8,999 nt of DNA from Aromatoleum sp. (GTDB taxonomy: Bacteria; Pseudomonadota; Gammaproteobacteria; Burkholderiales; Casimicrobiaceae), in assembly GCA_010365205.1 (NCBI GenBank), contig JAAFGU010000086.1, positions 1 to 8,999 of the forward strand. The letters are read 5' to 3'. Positions 1 through 6,056 of the stretch are shown here, piece by piece; the first letter of the stretch is position 1; every line of letters starts with the position of its first letter. The notes below the pieces were generated by a model. It did no database searches. It was not told the origin of the DNA and saw only the letters and a program-made list of their open reading frames with translations. The position numbers were made by a program, and so were the translations under genes.

Positions 1-1276
1 CCTCCTCGCGCAGCGCGCCCAGCGCGACGGCGCCGGCCGCGTGCAGCGGCGCCGTGGCTTCGACGCGGATCAGCAGTTCGTCCATCGCGCCTTCGCGCGT
101 AATCACGATCCGATGCTCGCCGCCATACCCGGCGAGCTGATTCATCACCGCGTCGACCTCGCTCGGGTAGACGTTCTCGCCGCGGATGGTGAACATGTCG
201 TCGATGCGGCCGAAAATGCCCTGCGGCAGCCGCGGATACGTCCGGCCGCAGGGATTGGGCCCGTTTTCCCACAAGGTGAGGTCGCCCGACACCAGCCGGA
301 TCATCGGCTGCGACGTGCGTTCGAGGTGCGTGTATACCGGCGTGCCGCGCTGGCCGTACGGCACGCGATGGAAAGTATTTGGATCGCAGACCTCGGTGTA
401 GATGATGTCCTGCCAGCAGAGCATGCCATCGGTCTCGGCGGTTCCGGACACGTTCATGAATGGCGACATCTCGGCCATCGAGCCGCAGTCGATGACGCGG
501 GCGCCGTAGACGCGCGCTATGCGGTCGCGGACGCCGGGCACCGACGCGCCGGGCTCGCCGGAGAAGAACATTGTGGTCAGCCCGAACGAGCGCGGATCGT
601 AGCCCTCCACGAGCGCGACCTCGGCCAGATGCAGCGCGAACGACGGGGTGCCGTAGAACGCAGCCGGCTTCATCTGATCCAGCCACATCGCCGCGCGCGC
701 GGTCATGCCGGGCGCGCCGGCGCCGAACGGGAATGCTTTCGCGCGCAGTCGCTCGGCGCCGGAGAGCGTCCCCCACGAGCCCATGTAGAGACTGAAGATT
801 GCGGCGATGAAAACGGTATCGCCGGGACGGATGCCCATCCCCCACATGATGCGGGCGTGCGCGTTGGCGATCGCGTCCCAGTCGTCGCGGCCGATGGCGA
901 ACGCCGTCGGGCGGCCCGTCGTGCCGGAGGTGCCATGAATATGAAAGACGTCGGCGTCGGGCACGCAGAGATAGTCGCCGAACGGAGGAACGCGCGCCTG
1001 CGCCTCCCGCAGGTCCCTTTTCGCGATGACCGGCACCTTCGACTCGAAATCCTCGAGCGTTCGCAGATGCTCCGGATGGAATCCTGCCTCTTCCCACTTG
1101 CGCCGGTAGAACGGCGAGCGGTCCCACGCGTAGCGCGTGAGTTCCTGGAGACGGCCGAGGATCGCGCGTTCGCGCTCGGCGGGGGGCATCGTCTCGCGCT
1201 TCGGGAACCAATAGCGCGAGCCCGCCGGCGGAACGTACGCAGGATCGAAGCGCGGTGGAAACGACCATGATTCCAT
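1..1276 (-). CDS. PaaK-type (phenylacetate-CoA ligase family) acyl-CoA ligase, 3' end outside window
   Basis: ATP-dependent, AMP-forming ligase that would convert a carboxylic acid to its CoA thioester in the cytoplasm. The frame is open from the ATG at 1276 to the left edge (425 codons seen); no stop falls in the window, and PaaK relatives suggest only a few dozen residues are missing. The N-terminal part has the PaaK-like stretch RYAWDRSPFYRRKWEEAG (residues 48-65). The phosphate-binding loop is HGTSGTTGRPT (114-124). The acceptor-region motif is CGSMAEM (264-270), where classical PaaK has YGLSE-like residues, so the substrate may not be phenylacetate. GRIDDMFTIRGENVYPSEVD (356-375) is the hinge into the C-terminal lid domain. 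It starts 15 bases after the stop of the B12-binding mutase subunit, so the two are probably one operon; the Shine-Dalgarno before this ATG is weak. The pairing suggests the ligase makes the substrate of that mutase. Family call is firm; the substrate is inference. Confidence 0.9.
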   Translation of the reverse strand, partial: MESWSFPPRFDPAYVPPAGSRYWFPKRETMPPAERERAILGRLQELTRYAWDRSPFYRRKWEEAGFHPEHLRTLEDFESKVPVIAKRDLREAQARVPPFGDYLCVPDADVFHIHGTSGTTGRPTAFAIGRDDWDAIANAHARIMWGMGIRPGDTVFIAAIFSLYMGSWGTLSGAERLRAKAFPFGAGAPGMTARAAMWLDQMKPAAFYGTPSFALHLAEVALVEGYDPRSFGLTTMFFSGEPGASVPGVRDRIARVYGARVIDCGSMAEMSPFMNVSGTAETDGMLCWQDIIYTEVCDPNTFHRVPYGQRGTPVYTHLERTSQPMIRLVSGDLTLWENGPNPCGRTYPRLPQGIFGRIDDMFTIRGENVYPSEVDAVMNQLAGYGGEHRIVITREGAMDELLIRVEATAPLHAAGAVALGALREE

Positions 1277-1291
1277 GGCGGACTCGGTCGC

Positions 1292-1708
1292 TTAGCGCGG
1301 ACCACGCTCGGTGACGATCCGCCGGACCATCGTGACGATCGCATCGGGCGACGTGTCCTGCAACAGCAATTCCTTGACGCCGAGTTCCTTCAGCCGTACG
1401 ACGTCGTCATCGGGGATCACGCCACCGCCGATGACGAGGATGTCGTCGGCGTCGCGCTCGCGCAGCAGCTTCATCAGCCGCGGGAACACGGTCATGTGGG
1501 CGCCGGACAGGATGCTGATGCCGATGACGTCGACATCTTCCTGAACGGCTGCGTCGACGACTTCCTCGGGCGTGCGGTGCAGGCCCGTGTAGATGACGTC
1601 CATGCCGGCGTCGCGCAGCGTGCGCGCGACGATCTTGACGCCGCGGTCGTGGCCGTCGAGACCGACCTTTGCGACGAGGACCCGGATATGCTGGTCGTGG
1701 GAATCCAC
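1292..1708 (-). CDS. Cobalamin-binding small subunit of an acyl-CoA mutase (HcmB-like)
   Basis: A 138-residue stand-alone B12-binding domain, the small subunit of a two-component adenosylcobalamin-dependent acyl-CoA mutase. The base-off/His-on signature is complete: DGHDRG at 18-23 with His20 as the lower cobalt ligand, SILSGAH at 65-71 and GGG at 94-96. The length equals that of known separate small subunits; fused methylmalonyl-CoA mutases carry this domain at the C-terminus of a protein of about 700 residues. Near the end it reads LLLQDTSPDAI (114-124). As I remember the family, methylmalonyl-CoA mutases have a PGT-type motif here, while 2-hydroxyisobutyryl-CoA mutase HcmB has LLQDT. The start is GTG at 1708, chosen because AGGAGGAGG lies at 1712-1720 just upstream. 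It is the first gene of its unit and precedes a PaaK-type ligase. The large catalytic subunit is absent from the window, so the substrate (2-hydroxyisobutyryl-, isobutyryl-, pivalyl- or another acyl-CoA) cannot be fixed here. Confidence 0.9.
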   Translation of the reverse strand: MDSHDQHIRVLVAKVGLDGHDRGVKIVARTLRDAGMDVIYTGLHRTPEEVVDAAVQEDVDVIGISILSGAHMTVFPRLMKLLRERDADDILVIGGGVIPDDDVVRLKELGVKELLLQDTSPDAIVTMVRRIVTERGPR

Positions 1709-1711
1709 GTG

Positions 1712-1720
1712 CCTCCTCCT
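1712..1720 (-). promoter_or_regulatory. Strong ribosome binding site deciding the GTG start of the mutase small subunit
   Basis: The minus strand reads AGGAGGAGG, an extended match to the anti-Shine-Dalgarno. The first AGGAGG ends six bases before the GTG at 1708. No ATG occurs in frame at the N-terminus, so this site supports the GTG start. Confidence 0.8.
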
Positions 1721-1765
1721 GAAGCGGTGGCGAGGTCGCCCGGAATGGCCGGCTCGCCCGTTTTG

Positions 1766-1778
1766 GTATACGGTATAC
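1766..1778. promoter_or_regulatory. Perfect palindrome GTATAC-G-GTATAC, probable operator over the mutase/ligase promoter
   Basis: Two GTATAC hexamers, each itself palindromic, lie either side of one base, giving a perfect 13-base inverted repeat in otherwise very GC-rich DNA. On the minus strand CTGACG (1794-1789) and TATACC (1770-1765) could be -35 and -10 elements with an 18-base spacer. The palindrome would then cover the -10, as expected for a repressor site. Sites of the GTATAC type are often bound by GntR/FCD-family regulators; assigning that family here is inference. No regulator gene is visible in the window. Confidence 0.5.
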
Positions 1779-1938
1779 GATAATTCGACGTCAGGCCTCT
1801 GTCAAGCGCGCGCGCGCGGCCGGGCTCCCCGACGTACCCGCTAACCGTGCCGGCGAGAAATCAACGGTCGCGGCGAATCCGGCAGCGCCGGCCACCGCAT
1901 CCAATACCCTGCCGCACCACGCATAGAGGCCCCGTGCA

Positions 1939-2727
1939 ATGAAACGTCTCGTGCTTCCGCTGCTCGCCGTTGCCGTTGCCGCCGTCGCCGTTGCCGTCGG
2001 GGGCGCATCGTTCACCCTCGACCGCATGTTCCCAGGCCGTGCCGGCGACGCGACGTCCGAAACTCGCTCGCTGCCGCCCTTCTCGAAGATCGCCATCGAA
2101 GGCGCGGCGGAGGTGACGCTGGTCCAGGGAGCCGCGAACCGCATCGGCGTCGAGCTGGCGGGGCGGCAACCGGCGCGCGTGCGAGCCGAGGTCGTAGGCG
2201 AAACGCTGGCCATCGCGGTGCACGACCCGCGGCGCTGGTGGTCCTGGCTGATCGGAGCCGGGGGAGGACGCACGCCGAAGCTGACGATTACCTTCCGTCA
2301 GCTCACGGGCCTTCGCGCATCCGGCGCCGTCAAGGTCAGGACCGATGCACTCCGGGCGGACACGTTCGCGATCGGCCTGTCCGGCGCCGCGTCGCTGCAT
2401 CTTGCCGGGCTCGAACTCAACCAGCTGTCGGTCAGCGGCTCCGGCGCGATGAAGGCCGAGCTCGCGGGCCGCGCCGCGGAACAGAAGATCGCGATTTCGG
2501 GGGCCGGCGACTACCGGGCCGCGAAGCTGCAAAGCGAACGGGCCAACGTCGCCGTCAGCGACGCTGGGCGCGTCGTCGTCAATGCGGCGAAGGCGCTGCA
2601 AGTCGGGATCTCCGGCGCGGGCCTGGTCGAATATCTCGGCAGCCCGGAACTGACCCAGCGGGTCAGCGGCGCGGGGCGAGTCAGGCGTCGCGACGCCGCG
2701 ACCGAAAATGGCCACTGGCTAGCGTAG
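1939..2727 (+). CDS. Exported DUF2807 (GIN domain) beta-helix protein
   Basis: 262 residues. A signal peptide or membrane anchor spans about residues 4-23 (an Ala/Val-rich core after MKR), so the protein should lie outside the inner membrane or be anchored in it. The rest matches the DUF2807 'putative auto-transporter adhesin head GIN' family. It opens with LPPFSKIAIEGAAEVTLVQG (45-64), the typical entry to this domain. A ladder of Ser/Gly turns follows: SGA at 128, SGA at 148, SGSGA at 166, SGAG at 187, SDAG at 207, SGAG at 225 and SGAG at 243. The 18-20 residue period suits stacked rungs of a right-handed beta-helix. The start is supported by GAGG at 1926-1929, nine bases before the ATG. 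The molecular role of the family is not settled, and adhesion is only a label. It stands alone, divergent from the mutase unit and convergent with the next gene. Confidence 0.85.
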   Translation: MKRLVLPLLAVAVAAVAVAVGGASFTLDRMFPGRAGDATSETRSLPPFSKIAIEGAAEVTLVQGAANRIGVELAGRQPARVRAEVVGETLAIAVHDPRRWWSWLIGAGGGRTPKLTITFRQLTGLRASGAVKVRTDALRADTFAIGLSGAASLHLAGLELNQLSVSGSGAMKAELAGRAAEQKIAISGAGDYRAAKLQSERANVAVSDAGRVVVNAAKALQVGISGAGLVEYLGSPELTQRVSGAGRVRRRDAATENGHWLA

Positions 2728-2728
2728 C

Positions 2729-2745
2729 CTCGCGACGAACGCGAG
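2729..2745. other. Short perfect hairpin between convergent genes
   Basis: CTCGCG, a five-base loop ACGAA, then CGCGAG, beginning one base after the stop of the DUF2807 gene. The position between convergent genes suggests a shared transcription end, but there is no T-run on either side, so it is not called as an intrinsic terminator. Confidence 0.35.
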
Positions 2746-2777
2746 AGCGAGCAGACGGCTCCAGCCCGTCAAACTCG

Positions 2778-2864
2778 TCAGCCGGACTTCAGGGCCTGTT
2801 CGCACCAGGCTTCGTGTTCGATGCGTACCGTCCGCCCGCTCGCATTGCGCGCGGCGATTTGCAT
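2778..2864 (-). CDS. Possible 28-residue small protein overlapping the upstream gene as TGATG
   Basis: The ATG at 2864 shares its A with the TGA of the preceding 391-residue gene, a junction typical of translational coupling. The product has 28 residues, starting MQIAARNASGRTVRIE and ending EQALKSG. Its mix of charged, polar and hydrophobic residues is more protein-like than the arginine-rich shadow frames of this region. No family is recognised. It could be a real microprotein, the C-terminal piece of the 391-residue protein displaced by a frameshift or sequencing error, or chance. Low confidence because of its size. Confidence 0.3.
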   Translation of the reverse strand: MQIAARNASGRTVRIEHEAWCEQALKSG

Positions 2865-4039
2865 CAATGCAGCGCGCGGGCCCCAGCCGGGATCGTGTCC
2901 GACTTGAACAGCAGCGGCAGTCCGGTGGCGGCGTCGCGGTCCGGGTGGACGCCGCCAATGAGCCGCACGTCGGTGACGCGACAGTCGGCCAGCAAGTCGA
3001 CCAGCATCGCGACCGCGTCGCCGACCCGGTCGAGCGGATACAACGGGCAGCGAAATCCCTCGGCGTCACGCGGTTCGAACGGCGACGAAAGCGAGAGCCG
3101 GAGCTCCCCTCCCCCGACGGCGTCGGGCGCGCGATGGGCGCTGATCAGCGCCGAGGGTTCGCCCACGGAAGCCCGGATCCGCCGGATCGCATTGCTGGCG
3201 AACAGTTGGGCCGAGACCTCGCGCTGCGCGGCGCGGCCCTGTGCGACGGCCGGCAGCAGCCGCTGGGGCGCACGTGGCAGCGCCAGCACCCGGATGCCAC
3301 CGTGACCGAGCTGCCGGGCGAGTTCGTGCGTCATCGGCGCTCCCCATCCGCCGACGACACCGCCGGCGAGCAGATCCGCGCCTGGTTTCGCGAGCGCCGT
3401 CCCCACGAGGAAGCGCAAATACACGGCCTCGCGTCCTGCGGCAATGGCGAGCGGCAACGGTGCGAGCGCTCGCTCCGGCGGCGAAACGCCGTCCGGGCTG
3501 CGCTCGGGCAACCGATGCCATGCGAGGAGGTCCGGCAAGCGCGGAAGGTCGATGGCATCCACGCCGACCAGCGCGTTGGCGATGCCGAATGTCCGATTGC
3601 CGCCGAGCGCACCGTGTTCGCGCAGCAAATCCACGATTTTCACCGCATCGTCGATGACGCCAGGGACCACGGCCTCGCCCGTGGCGCCGTCGAGGCCCGC
3701 CACGATGACCAGCGGGATCGCGAATACGGTGAGAGCAATGCCATCTGCGGCGGCGGCGACGTCGCGGCAGGCGAGCTCGAGTTGACGCCAAAGGTGCCGC
3801 GTCACCGCAACCGACGGCGTGGCGGCGAAAAGCCTTGCCAGCAGCCGACCGTCACCTGCCAGGCGCTGCACGAGCGCATCGCGGACGCGACGATCGATCG
3901 TCGCCGAGCGTTCCCCCGTTTCGGCGGTCAGACTGGCGTCCGCGAGCGCGAACAATTCGGCACAGGCCGCCGGCGCCGCGGCGATGTCGGGAAATACGCG
4001 GGGGTCCGGAACCGCGGCGAGCGTCGTCATAGGGTCCAT
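2864..4039 (-). CDS. Conserved-looking hypothetical protein, 391 residues, function unknown
   Basis: I do not recognise this protein. With the ATG at 4039 it has 391 residues; a GTG at 4051 (four residues longer) and an ATG at 4030 are alternatives, none with a clear Shine-Dalgarno. The composition is that of a soluble globular protein: no signal peptide and no convincing membrane helix, although residues 101-115 (IALTVFAIPLVIVAG) are hydrophobic. Notable stretches are LLREHGALGGNRTFGIANAL (138-157), AGGVVGGWGAPMTHELARQL (225-244), QLFASNAIRRIRAS (278-291), GFRCPLYPLDRVGD (328-341) and a C-terminal DVRLIGGVHPDRDAATGLPL (357-376). Codon use fits a real gene; the opposite-strand frame at 2867-4324 is arginine-rich and reads like a shadow. 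It is convergent with the DUF2807 gene and divergent from fnr, so context gives no role. Confidence 0.75.
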   Translation of the reverse strand: MDPMTTLAAVPDPRVFPDIAAAPAACAELFALADASLTAETGERSATIDRRVRDALVQRLAGDGRLLARLFAATPSVAVTRHLWRQLELACRDVAAAADGIALTVFAIPLVIVAGLDGATGEAVVPGVIDDAVKIVDLLREHGALGGNRTFGIANALVGVDAIDLPRLPDLLAWHRLPERSPDGVSPPERALAPLPLAIAAGREAVYLRFLVGTALAKPGADLLAGGVVGGWGAPMTHELARQLGHGGIRVLALPRAPQRLLPAVAQGRAAQREVSAQLFASNAIRRIRASVGEPSALISAHRAPDAVGGGELRLSLSSPFEPRDAEGFRCPLYPLDRVGDAVAMLVDLLADCRVTDVRLIGGVHPDRDAATGLPLLFKSDTIPAGARALH

Positions 4040-4572
4040 TTTCTCATGCACGTTCCCGTTCCGCCCCGCGCCCGGGAAGAGTCAGAACGGTCCCGGCGCC
4101 GGCGACAGCGGGTCCCGCCCGCGCGCATGAGCCAGAGGAATCGCCGGTGCCGACGCGCGATCGTGATCCCGAGCGCGACCAGAAATGCCCGGGCGACAAT
4201 AAGCGTCAGCCGCTGCGACCGCAGCCATTCGGCCGCATCGAGTGCGGCGCGACCGTCGTTTTGTGCCGTCGCTGGCGGCAGGTGCCTTCCTGAACCAACC
4301 GCAATGGCGCGCAGGTCCGGTTGACGCGCATTTCATGGCGACATTTCGCTCGTCTCGCGAGGGAATCCGCAACGCCGGCATTCCGGCCAGCCACGCACCG
4401 ATTACCCCCGCGAGGGCCGCCGGGCTCCTCCGGCGGCAGAATGTCGCGGCAGGCGAATCCACAGCGGGCTCGCGATCAAGCGTCGCCATCCTGTTCAAAG
4501 GCTCCGCTTCGCCTTAAACTGAACCGATTTGTCGTAGATCAATATCTGTCTGGCGACAATCACGACCACCTC
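4040..4572. other. Gene-poor 533-base interval between the unknown gene and fnr
   Basis: The interval separates two divergent genes and must hold both promoters. No convincing gene was found. A 138-codon minus-strand frame at 4082-4498 is rich in Arg and Cys and matches nothing I know. In another minus-strand frame, bases 4156-4209 would encode LTLIVARAFLVALGITIA, which looks like a membrane helix followed by a basic tail, but the frame has a stop just upstream near 4335 and no usable start codon between. This could be decayed remains of a small membrane protein gene. An FNR-box-like site lies at the fnr end. Confidence 0.5.
4529..4542 (+). promoter_or_regulatory. FNR-box-like site upstream of fnr, possible autoregulation
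   Basis: TTGTC-GTAG-ATCAA against the FNR consensus TTGAT-N4-ATCAA: one perfect half-site and 8/10 overall, set in a locally AT-richer patch. The centre is about 38 bases before the fnr ATG. GACAAT at 4555-4560 is a possible -10; if it is used, the box centre lies near -31, where a bound regulator would block polymerase. That suggests autorepression, as known for E. coli fnr. The -10 assignment is weak. Confidence 0.45.
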
Positions 4573-5364
4573 ATGACGCCTCCAGCCAAATCGTTGTCGG
4601 TCGCGTTCGGTGCCACGGCACCGCGAACGCTCGGCGCGCCCGCACCAGTCATTTCGATCAGCGAGCTCAAGATCCACTGCGCGACGTGCAGCGTGCGCGA
4701 GCTGTGCCTGCCCGTGGGCTTGAACTCCGAAGAGGTCGCGCAGATCGACGTTCTCGTCGGCGCCCGGGTCCGGCTCAGGAAGGGCGACGCCCTCTACCGC
4801 GTCGGCGACCCGTCCGCCGCACTCTACGCGGTCCGCCTGGGTTCGCTCAAGACCACGGTTCTCGCCGAGGACGGGCGCGAGCAGGTCGCCGGCTACCACA
4901 TGCTCGGCGACATCATCGGCCTCGACGGCATCGGCAGTGGCCATCATGGCTGCCAGGCGCAGGCGCTCGAGGATACGGAGGTCTGCGTGCTGCCGTTCGA
5001 ACGGCTCGAGGATCTCGCGCGGGACCTGCCGCCTCTGCAACACAACCTTCATCAGTTTCTGTCGCGGGAAATCACGCGCGACCACAACATCATGCTGCTG
5101 CTTGGCAGCATGCGCGCAGAAGAACGCCTCGCGGTATTCCTCCTCAACCTGTCCGATCGTTACCGCAAGCGCGGCTATTCGTCGACCGAGTTCGTTTTGC
5201 GGATGACGCGCGAGGAAATCGGCAGCTACGTCGGCCTCAAGCTCGAGACGGTGAGCCGGCTGTTCTCGCGGTTTCAGGAAGAAGGCCTGATCCAGGTCCA
5301 GGGCCGCGCCGTCAAGCTTCTCGACCTCACGGCACTGAAGAGGATCATCGGGCAGCGCGGATAG
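4573..5364 (+). CDS. fnr: FNR-type oxygen-sensing transcriptional regulator (CRP/FNR family)
   Basis: 263 residues. This is the cytoplasmic sensor-regulator that binds a [4Fe-4S] cluster without oxygen, dimerises and controls anaerobic genes. An N-terminal Cys cluster, IHCATCSVRELC, has Cys36, Cys39 and Cys45 in the C-x2-C-x5-C spacing of E. coli FNR. The fourth ligand is Cys138 in ALEDTEVCVLPFE, aligning with E. coli Cys122. The cyclic-nucleotide-like beta barrel spans about 55-145, followed by the dimer helix. The helix-turn-helix MTREEIGSYVGLKLETVSRL (211-230) carries E225-x-x-S228-R229, the triad that reads TTGAT half-sites. An extra Cys127 sits in GSGHHGCQAQ. The ATG at 4573 is chosen because the frame upstream contains the promoter region and low-quality residues, and the length then fits the family. 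The gene is followed at 182 bases by a universal stress protein with a near-consensus FNR box, so it probably regulates that neighbour. Homologues are also called anr, fnrL or btr. Confidence 0.95.
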   Translation: MTPPAKSLSVAFGATAPRTLGAPAPVISISELKIHCATCSVRELCLPVGLNSEEVAQIDVLVGARVRLRKGDALYRVGDPSAALYAVRLGSLKTTVLAEDGREQVAGYHMLGDIIGLDGIGSGHHGCQAQALEDTEVCVLPFERLEDLARDLPPLQHNLHQFLSREITRDHNIMLLLGSMRAEERLAVFLLNLSDRYRKRGYSSTEFVLRMTREEIGSYVGLKLETVSRLFSRFQEEGLIQVQGRAVKLLDLTALKRIIGQRG

Positions 5365-5473
5365 ATCAACCCGGCGCCCCGCGCCAAAGCCGCGCTGCAC
5401 TCTCCTTTCGCCGTTTTGGCCCCGACGCACCGCCGGAACGGCCGCATCCGGCTCGTCGTCGCGACGGAGGCCT

Positions 5474-5487
5474 TTGATCTCCCTCAA
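5474..5487 (+). promoter_or_regulatory. Near-consensus FNR box upstream of the universal stress gene
   Basis: TTGAT-CTCC-CTCAA matches TTGAT-N4-ATCAA at 9 of 10 positions. The centre (about 5480.5) lies 28.5 bases before the start of a possible -10, GACAAT at 5509-5514. That puts the box near -41 relative to a start around 5521, the spacing of a class II FNR-activated promoter. The fnr gene ends 109 bases upstream. Confidence 0.6.
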
Positions 5488-5508
5488 CGCGGCGTCGGCA
5501 AACCGGCG

Positions 5509-5514
5509 GACAAT
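5509..5514 (+). promoter_or_regulatory. Possible -10 element of the stress-gene promoter
   Basis: GACAAT matches TATAAT at four of six positions. No good -35 is present, as expected if FNR bound at 5474-5487 replaces it. The same hexamer in a similar setting (GGCGACAATCAC versus GGCGGACAATGAC) stands before fnr. The predicted leader is about 25 bases and contains the Shine-Dalgarno GAGGAG at 5534-5539. Confidence 0.4.
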
Positions 5515-5545
5515 GACTTCGTTGCATCGCCTCGAGGAGCGGACC

Positions 5546-5989
5546 ATGTACACGAACATCCTGGTACCTACGGACGGCACCAAGCTTTCGGACAAGGCGG
5601 TGGCGCATGCCGTCGGCCTCGCGCAGACCGTCGGCGCGAAGCTCACTTTGTTCTATGCCGCGCCGGATTACCCGATGCCCGCCTATGCGGACGGCGTCGT
5701 CTACGAACCGGTGTCGCGCAAGGAATACGCGAAGCTCGCGTCCGCCGACGCCGAGAAGATTCTCGACGCGGCGGGCCGCAAGGGTATCGCCGCGGGGATC
5801 GAATGCGTCACCGCGTACTCGATCGCCGCCGCGCCGTGGGAAGCGATCCTGGCCGCGGCCAAGAAGCACAAGTGCGATGCCATCGTGATGGCCTCGCACG
5901 GCCGCCGCGGGGTGTCGGCGCTTCTGCTTGGCAGCGAGACGCAGAAGGTACTCACGCACAGCAAGCTGCCGGTTATCGTGGTTCGATAA
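5546..5989 (+). CDS. Single-domain universal stress protein (UspA family)
   Basis: 147 residues, the usual size of a one-domain UspA protein; cytoplasmic and probably a homodimer. It opens MYTNILVPTDGTKLSDKAV, the typical first beta strand with Asp10. It ends with the nucleotide-loop motif MASHGRRGVSALLLGSE (115-131), followed by the final strand PVIVV. The loop fits the ATP-binding pattern G-x2-G-x9-G-S except that Ala116 stands at the first glycine, so ATP binding is likely but not certain. The ATG at 5546 is chosen over an in-frame ATG at 5474 because GAGGAG lies six bases upstream (5534-5539) and because the longer form would begin inside the FNR box. Position behind fnr and the box upstream suggest induction under oxygen limitation, as known for several usp genes of proteobacteria. 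The exact client or stress is unknown. Confidence 0.92.
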   Translation: MYTNILVPTDGTKLSDKAVAHAVGLAQTVGAKLTLFYAAPDYPMPAYADGVVYEPVSRKEYAKLASADAEKILDAAGRKGIAAGIECVTAYSIAAAPWEAILAAAKKHKCDAIVMASHGRRGVSALLLGSETQKVLTHSKLPVIVVR

Positions 5990-5997
5990 AGAGTCGC

Positions 5998-6056
5998 GCA
6001 GGGCGTCCCGGCCCTGCCGCCCGCGGCGGCGCCCGTAGCGGCGCCGCCGATCTTTT
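5998..6056 (+). terminator. Double-hairpin intrinsic terminator after the stress gene
   Basis: Two perfect stems follow the usp stop. The first is GCAGGGC/GCCCTGC (5998-6004 with 6011-6017; 7 bp, 6-base loop). The second is CGGCGGCGCC/GGCGCCGCCG (6024-6033 with 6040-6049; 10 bp, 6-base loop), followed at once by ATCTTTT (6050-6056). The second stem plus the short T-run is a standard Rho-independent terminator; the first stem may strengthen it. Confidence 0.75.

Noticed and set aside
41..1270. 409-codon plus-strand frame over the ligase gene
   Set aside because: Rich in Arg, His and Ala with no recognisable motif; the minus-strand frame has a complete PaaK signature set.
1967..2000. GCCGTTGCC-type short repeats at the start of the DUF2807 gene
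   Set aside because: Simply the coding of an Ala/Val-rich signal or anchor helix; no separate repeat element is needed to explain it.
1861..2715. 284-codon minus-strand frame opposite the DUF2807 gene
   Set aside because: Low-complexity, charged composition without motifs; the plus-strand product has a signal peptide and a clear domain.
2867..4324. 485-codon plus-strand frame over the unknown gene
   Set aside because: Arg-rich throughout and typical of antisense shadows in GC-rich DNA; the minus-strand product is much more protein-like. It remains the only rival because the true gene has no known family.
4082..4498. 138-codon minus-strand frame before fnr
   Set aside because: Rich in Arg and Cys, no domain, no Shine-Dalgarno, and its end is followed closely by another gene start.
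4321..4572. N-terminal extension of fnr by 84 residues
   Set aside because: The extra residues resemble noncoding translation and would contain the FNR box and promoter.
5373..5385. GGCGC-CCC-GCGCC hairpin after fnr as a terminator
   Set aside because: Five-base stem with a three-base loop and no T-run; readthrough from fnr into usp remains possible.
4495..5646. 383-codon minus-strand frame opposite fnr
   Set aside because: It is the antisense of fnr, whose plus-strand product is unmistakable.
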